64,000 nucleotides of DNA from Syngnathus acus. Lineage: Eukaryota; Chordata; Actinopteri; Syngnathiformes; Syngnathidae. The stretch covers positions 5,518,001 to 5,582,000 of the forward strand of contig NC_051100.1 in NCBI RefSeq assembly GCF_901709675.1. Direction: 5' to 3'. The translations under genes were made by a program, and so were the position numbers. The first letter of the stretch is position 1, and the number at the start of each line of letters is the position of its first letter. This document shows positions 60,501 through 64,000 of the stretch, in pieces. Below the pieces are notes generated by a model that saw only the letters and a list, made by a program, of their open reading frames with translations, searched no databases and was not told where the DNA came from.

Positions 60501-63500
60501 GTAAATGACTGTCATCCGGATAGGACTAATTCGCTAAATATGTTTTACCCGGCATCGGGTTGGCTGGTTGTACCCTGCCGCTTGCCAAAAATCAGCTGGG
60601 AGAAAATGGAAGGATGATTTAACCTGCCAGGCAGTGATTTTCTTTTTTTTTAGAAGCAATTCCATTTTCATCCCGCTCTGATGCTGGTCTTGACACCCAA
60701 AAATCTGAATCGATTTTAGGGTCAATTATTTTCAAAACACAAAAGTTTCCATAGTCGGAGTCATTCTATTACTTTCACAATGAGGAGCTCATAGTTGTGG
60801 AGATTAGATGTGTGGTGAGGATTTCAAACAGAAATCTTCTCAACCAATAAGAGACCAGCAGGTTTACATTACCCGTTTTGGTATTGTTTCCGTACATTGA
60901 ATTGAGCCAAGTAGGTACCAGGCTCAGCAGCTCAGCAGGCAATTAAATTCGTGGAAAGCAGCCAATAGATTCCCTTAAGCTAGTGGATTCCCTTAAGCTT
61001 TTTTTTTTTTTTGCTCATAATGGCCATCCATACATTACATAAAGCTGTTTCCACTTGGAAAAGGAAGTATGCGGTGTAAAAACTAGTCCTGCCCCTTCAG
61101 TAGACATATGGTAAGTTTAGAAACAGTACATTGTTATTGTGGATTGGGCTTAGTGTTAAATATTAAATACATTTAGATATATTTACACTGGCCTTTGCAT
61201 TTCAATATTTACGTGCAGAAGTTGTGGACCATGTGGAATATTTATTTGTACTGTCCCTGCATTGTCTGACCTGCTTTGCACAATCTTTGCCCTTCTCCTT
61301 GCCTTTCCTCTTCTGCAGGTCGTTCCTACCTTTTTCCCTTCGAAGATGCTTTCCTTGACAATGGCCACGGTGAGCTCTCTTTGACCCCAGGCCTCAACTC
61401 TCCAACCCGTTGTCAGAACGGAGAGAGGATGGAGCGCTACTCCCGCAAGGTTTTTGTCGGAGGCTTGCCCCCAGACATAGACGAAGGTAAATTGTTCACC
61501 TGTTTTATTTTCATTATTACCACTCTCCCACCGCAGAACACGTATCATAATATAACTTTCATATGTATATAATGAGCCAAAACATTCATGACTTCATTAT
61601 TTTACCAGATGAGATCACCAATAGTTTCCGTCGCTACGGACACCTGGTGGTGGACTGGCCCCACAAAGCCGAGAGCAAATCCTACTTCCCGCCGAAAGGT
61701 AACATTAGTTTGTCCAAACAAACGCTGGATTTTCCCATCGCACATCAAAAGACTACACCAATAAATATCACCTTGGGTGATTCTCACCATCTAAAATGTT
61801 CATGTTACCCAGAAATCATAGTTCATACTGAGAGAGCATCACATTGTTAATCTGTGTAGCCCAGCGGCAGTAATCATACACCATGAGATTTCACACTAAG
61901 GGCTGTTTATTGGAATGGTTACCTCAGGCAGGACAATGTTTTCCTCCACAATTTCATGAGCCGATGAGCAAGCCATGAGCTTCTGTCATTTTAGAGAAGC
62001 TGTTAAGATGTTCTGGAAATAACTGGCATTCCACATACACGTGGTAATACGCTACATCTGGAGGACCTCGTTTCTCAATATTATTGTTTTCCTGAATTGG
62101 GAGGATTCCTTGGGCGTAGTCTTGACTCTACTTACGCCACACCCAGCAGCAAAACTATGACAACCTTTTCGGGGAATGAGCTGAGGAAGCTGTCATTTTA
62201 AAGGGGTGCGGTCAAGTGTCTTAAAAAGAAAAAATACATTCATTTTTTAATATTGCTCCAGAAAGCATAAAAATATATAAAATAAAAATATACATATTTC
62301 TACCTTTATTGTATTTTTGCAAAATAACACACAAAATGGTGATCTGCTTTTTGACTAAATGTGAAACACTCAAATCACTTACTAATTAGCACTTGTCAGT
62401 TTCACTCATTGCTCATCAGTGTTTTCACAATTCTTTTGTTTTATTTAATCCGTTTGTTGTGTTTTTCTCGTCAACTGTTATCCACTTGTCGCAGCAACCT
62501 GTTATCAGCCAGACAGGCTAATATAAGTATTTTTAGCTGAGCACCAATGTGCCTGTTGATTGTGTCGACAGATATTTTATCCTCAAACAATGAAGTGGCA
62601 TTAAATGGATTTATTCCGTGAATGCTTCTGATGTGCTCTGAATAATTTCTCGGGATGAAAAATGACACAAATGGAGGCCAGTCTTTGGTACTTAGAAGTC
62701 TGTGATGTCGTGGCAACCACAATGAAGTCTGGTCACTATGGTGATTGGAGGTACTTCTGCCCTATATCACCCAGCACCGTCATCACGGTTGATGCTGCAA
62801 ATGTTAAGGAGCTATTTAGGGCTGAGTGAACGAGGTGGCAAAATTGCCCGAGTGCTACAAAGCGCTACCGGCGTGCAAGATGACATCATACTTCTCTAAA
62901 GCTGCAACACTCTAAGACGATATATAGTCGTATCGAAATGCTTTTATAAAAATGACCTTTTCAACATATTCGACTTAAGTAATGGAATTGATTGTCTTTT
63001 TTTTTTCTTGCTATATAGCAAAAGGGAAAAAACTGGAGGCTACTGTGAATTAGTGCAAGTCTTGGAAATGACTGCTCACATTAGAAAAAGAAAATGCTTG
63101 CAAACCACCATGACTCATTCCAGACTGTTTAGGCACCAATAATTTTGAAACTGACCATTTATTTTATGTTTAAAAAAAAAAAAAAAGGTTATACACCATC
63201 ATGTAGCACTGTAGAAGTGCTTAAGGTTATCCGCTTACTTTCCATTCATGAATATGTATTCCATTGTTCATTGTGTGACTGGGTGACCGTGTAAAGCATT
63301 TAAGTAACTTGGGCTGAACATTTTGAGTCCATTTACTTTTCATTCTGGAGCATTTCCATTTTTTTTTCCACTTTGTATTTAATTTAATTGTAGTATTTTT
63401 TTCTCTATGAGTTCATCAGGCTTCTCTGAGTTAAAACCTTTCTTGTTTTGTTAAGGTGACGCACACTATCACTTGATTTTGACTTTCTTTTCAAATCTGT

Positions 63501-64000
63501 TTCCTCTTTTCCAGGTTACGCCTTCCTGCTGTTCCAAGAGGAGACCTCTGTTCAGGCATTGATTGATGCCTGTATTGAGGAGGACGGCAAACTCTACCTG
63601 TGTGTGTCCAGTCCCACTATCAAAGACAAACCGGTGAGCAGATATTACGCACATAACAGTAACATCCACATATTTTCTTTATCCTCTGTGCAAAAACAAC
63701 TATTAGCTTTAATGTGATTGGTTAGAATTCTTAAATTTGTAAATACAATTTTAACCAAATTCTTTCATTGAGCAAAAAGACAATTTATTTTTGGGGAAAA
63801 AAAATCCCTGCAATATTTTGATTTTATATTTTAACCATGTGAAGCACTTTGAGAATCCTCTTTGTGCTGTATAAAGAAAAATGTATTTACTATAGTACCC
63901 TCCCCCCCCCAACAGGTCCAGATCCGTCCATGGAACCTGAGTGACAGCGACTTCGTCATGGATGGCTCCCAACCTTTGGACCCCCGCAAGACCATCTTTG
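51568..64000 (+). CDS. cpeb3: CPEB3, cytoplasmic polyadenylation element-binding protein 3 (partial)
   Basis: CPEB3 binds U-rich 3' UTR elements and controls translation, notably at synapses. Exons: 51568-52421 (ATG at 51579), 54991-55057, 57456-57512, 59903-59926, 61319-61486, 61609-61698, 63515-63633 and 63916 onward, cut by the window end. They join in frame to 484 residues here. The N-terminus M-Q-D-D-L-L-M-D-K is the family signature. The disordered Pro/Ser/Gln-rich region includes a short Gln-rich stretch (~145-160). RRM1 starts with V-F-V-G-G-L at residues 375-380 and its RNP1-like K-G-Y-A-F-L-L-F spans the 61698/63515 junction. The last visible residues, D-P-R-K-T-I-F, begin RRM2. The acceptor before 51568 implies a noncoding upstream exon. 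cpeb2 and cpeb4 are close relatives, but the N-terminus and synteny point to cpeb3. Confidence 0.95.
52422..54990 (+). other. cpeb3 intron after first coding exon
   Basis: Intron of 2.6 kb, GTAAAC to TTGTAG. It holds a fragment beginning CAGCGGTCCCCAACCTTTGC near 53952, which looks like one end of a hAT-type MITE. It also has an A-run near 54590-54608 and a (TC)n run at 54931-54952 just before the acceptor. The short ORFs have no recognisable domain. Confidence 0.5.
54931..54952. repeat. (TC)11 microsatellite in splice-acceptor region
   Basis: Eleven TC dinucleotides lie 39 bp upstream of the cpeb3 exon at 54991, extending its pyrimidine-rich region. Confidence 0.9.
55058..57455 (+). other. 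cpeb3 intron containing a 28-bp G-run
   Basis: Intron of 2.4 kb, GTAAAA to TCCTAG. It contains an uninterrupted G-run at 56216-56243 and a (GT)n run at about 57255-57275. No other gene was recognised. Confidence 0.6.
56216..56243 (+). repeat. 28-bp poly(G) tract
   Basis: Twenty-eight consecutive G residues lie on the sense strand of cpeb3. Runs of this length are rare and can form G-quadruplexes in DNA and in the nascent RNA. The exact length may be affected by sequencing error. Confidence 0.85.
57513..59902 (+). other. cpeb3 intron, possible transposase relic
   Basis: Intron of 2.4 kb. On the minus strand at about 58030-58300 a decayed reading contains pieces such as G-K-R-L-H-G-N-Y-F-E-K-E-N, reminiscent of the C-terminus of a mariner-like transposase, with stops. 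The match is by eye only. Nothing else was recognised. Confidence 0.3.
59903..59926 (+). CDS. cpeb3: cpeb3 24-nt microexon (region B type)
   Basis: The microexon follows acceptor GACAAGCAG and precedes donor GTAATATG. It completes T-R-S-F-G-R-R-R-G across its junctions. CPEB2/3/4 carry such an alternatively spliced 8-residue segment whose Arg-rich sequence, with the following R-S, makes a basophilic-kinase site. Skipping it keeps frame (24 nt). Splicing usage is inferred from the family. Confidence 0.85.
59927..61318 (+). other. cpeb3 intron, nothing recognised
   Basis: Intron of 1.4 kb, AT-rich. It has a small direct duplication of GATTCCCTTAAGCT near 60969-61000 and no further structure that I can identify. 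Confidence 0.5.
61699..63514 (+). other. cpeb3 intron within RRM1, nothing recognised
   Basis: Intron of 1.8 kb splitting RRM1 coding sequence. AT-rich, with an A-run near 63170-63186 and no recognised gene or repeat. Confidence 0.5.

Noticed and set aside
52422-63514. HDV-like self-cleaving ribozyme known from a mammalian CPEB3 intron
   Set aside because: I looked for a GC-rich HDV-like double-pseudoknot core in the cpeb3 introns by eye and saw none. The ribozyme is described from mammals only. A structure-model search would settle it.

Overview
This window is vertebrate nuclear DNA, almost certainly from a percomorph-type teleost fish. Genes are split by short GT-AG introns. Intergenic and intronic space carries fish-style transposons: a tRNA-derived SINE, L2/CR1/Rex-like LINE pieces, and hAT- and Harbinger-like MITEs. 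Three conserved genes lie in the order ide (+), marchf5 (-), cpeb3 (+). That is the arrangement of the human 10q23 block CPEB3-MARCHF5-IDE, with relative orientations kept. The species cannot be named from the sequence alone.

Layout. 1-1119: upstream of ide, no gene recognised. 1155-11120: complete insulin-degrading enzyme gene, 25 coding exons (1018 aa) plus a same-length alternative exon (15b). A 1054-bp hAT element sits exactly at the exon 11 splice donor, and intron 13 has a GC donor. 11121-15470: 3' UTR, then a hAT MITE, a probable solo LTR and a SINE. 15475-34891 (-): a giant, apparently undescribed gene. 34900-43600: intergenic DNA with MITEs and a 5'-truncated LINE. 43625-49502 (-): complete marchf5 (6 coding exons, 281 aa), a mitochondrial E3 ubiquitin ligase. 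About 50.2 kb to 64000 (+): cpeb3, 5' part only; eight coding exons reach into the start of RRM2, including a 24-nt microexon.

The exceptional object is the giant gene between ide and marchf5. One exon of about 19.3 kb is open throughout. Read with a small upstream signal-peptide exon it predicts a protein of about 6440 residues. The order is: signal peptide; basic region with nine Cys/His-rich 14-residue repeats; 913 tandem hexapeptides of the type Leu-Ser-Ser-Asp-Ser-Thr in a strict 18-bp register; about 720 residues of Ala-rich, probably helical sequence; hydrophobic C-terminus resembling a GPI-anchor signal. This suggests a secreted or surface mucin-like or phosphoprotein-like giant. I do not recognise its family, and no function is shown by the sequence.

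The three conserved genes act in separate processes: peptide proteolysis, mitochondrial ubiquitination and translational control. Their adjacency is ancestral synteny, not an operon. All exon boundaries and counts here were worked out by hand from the printed sequence.
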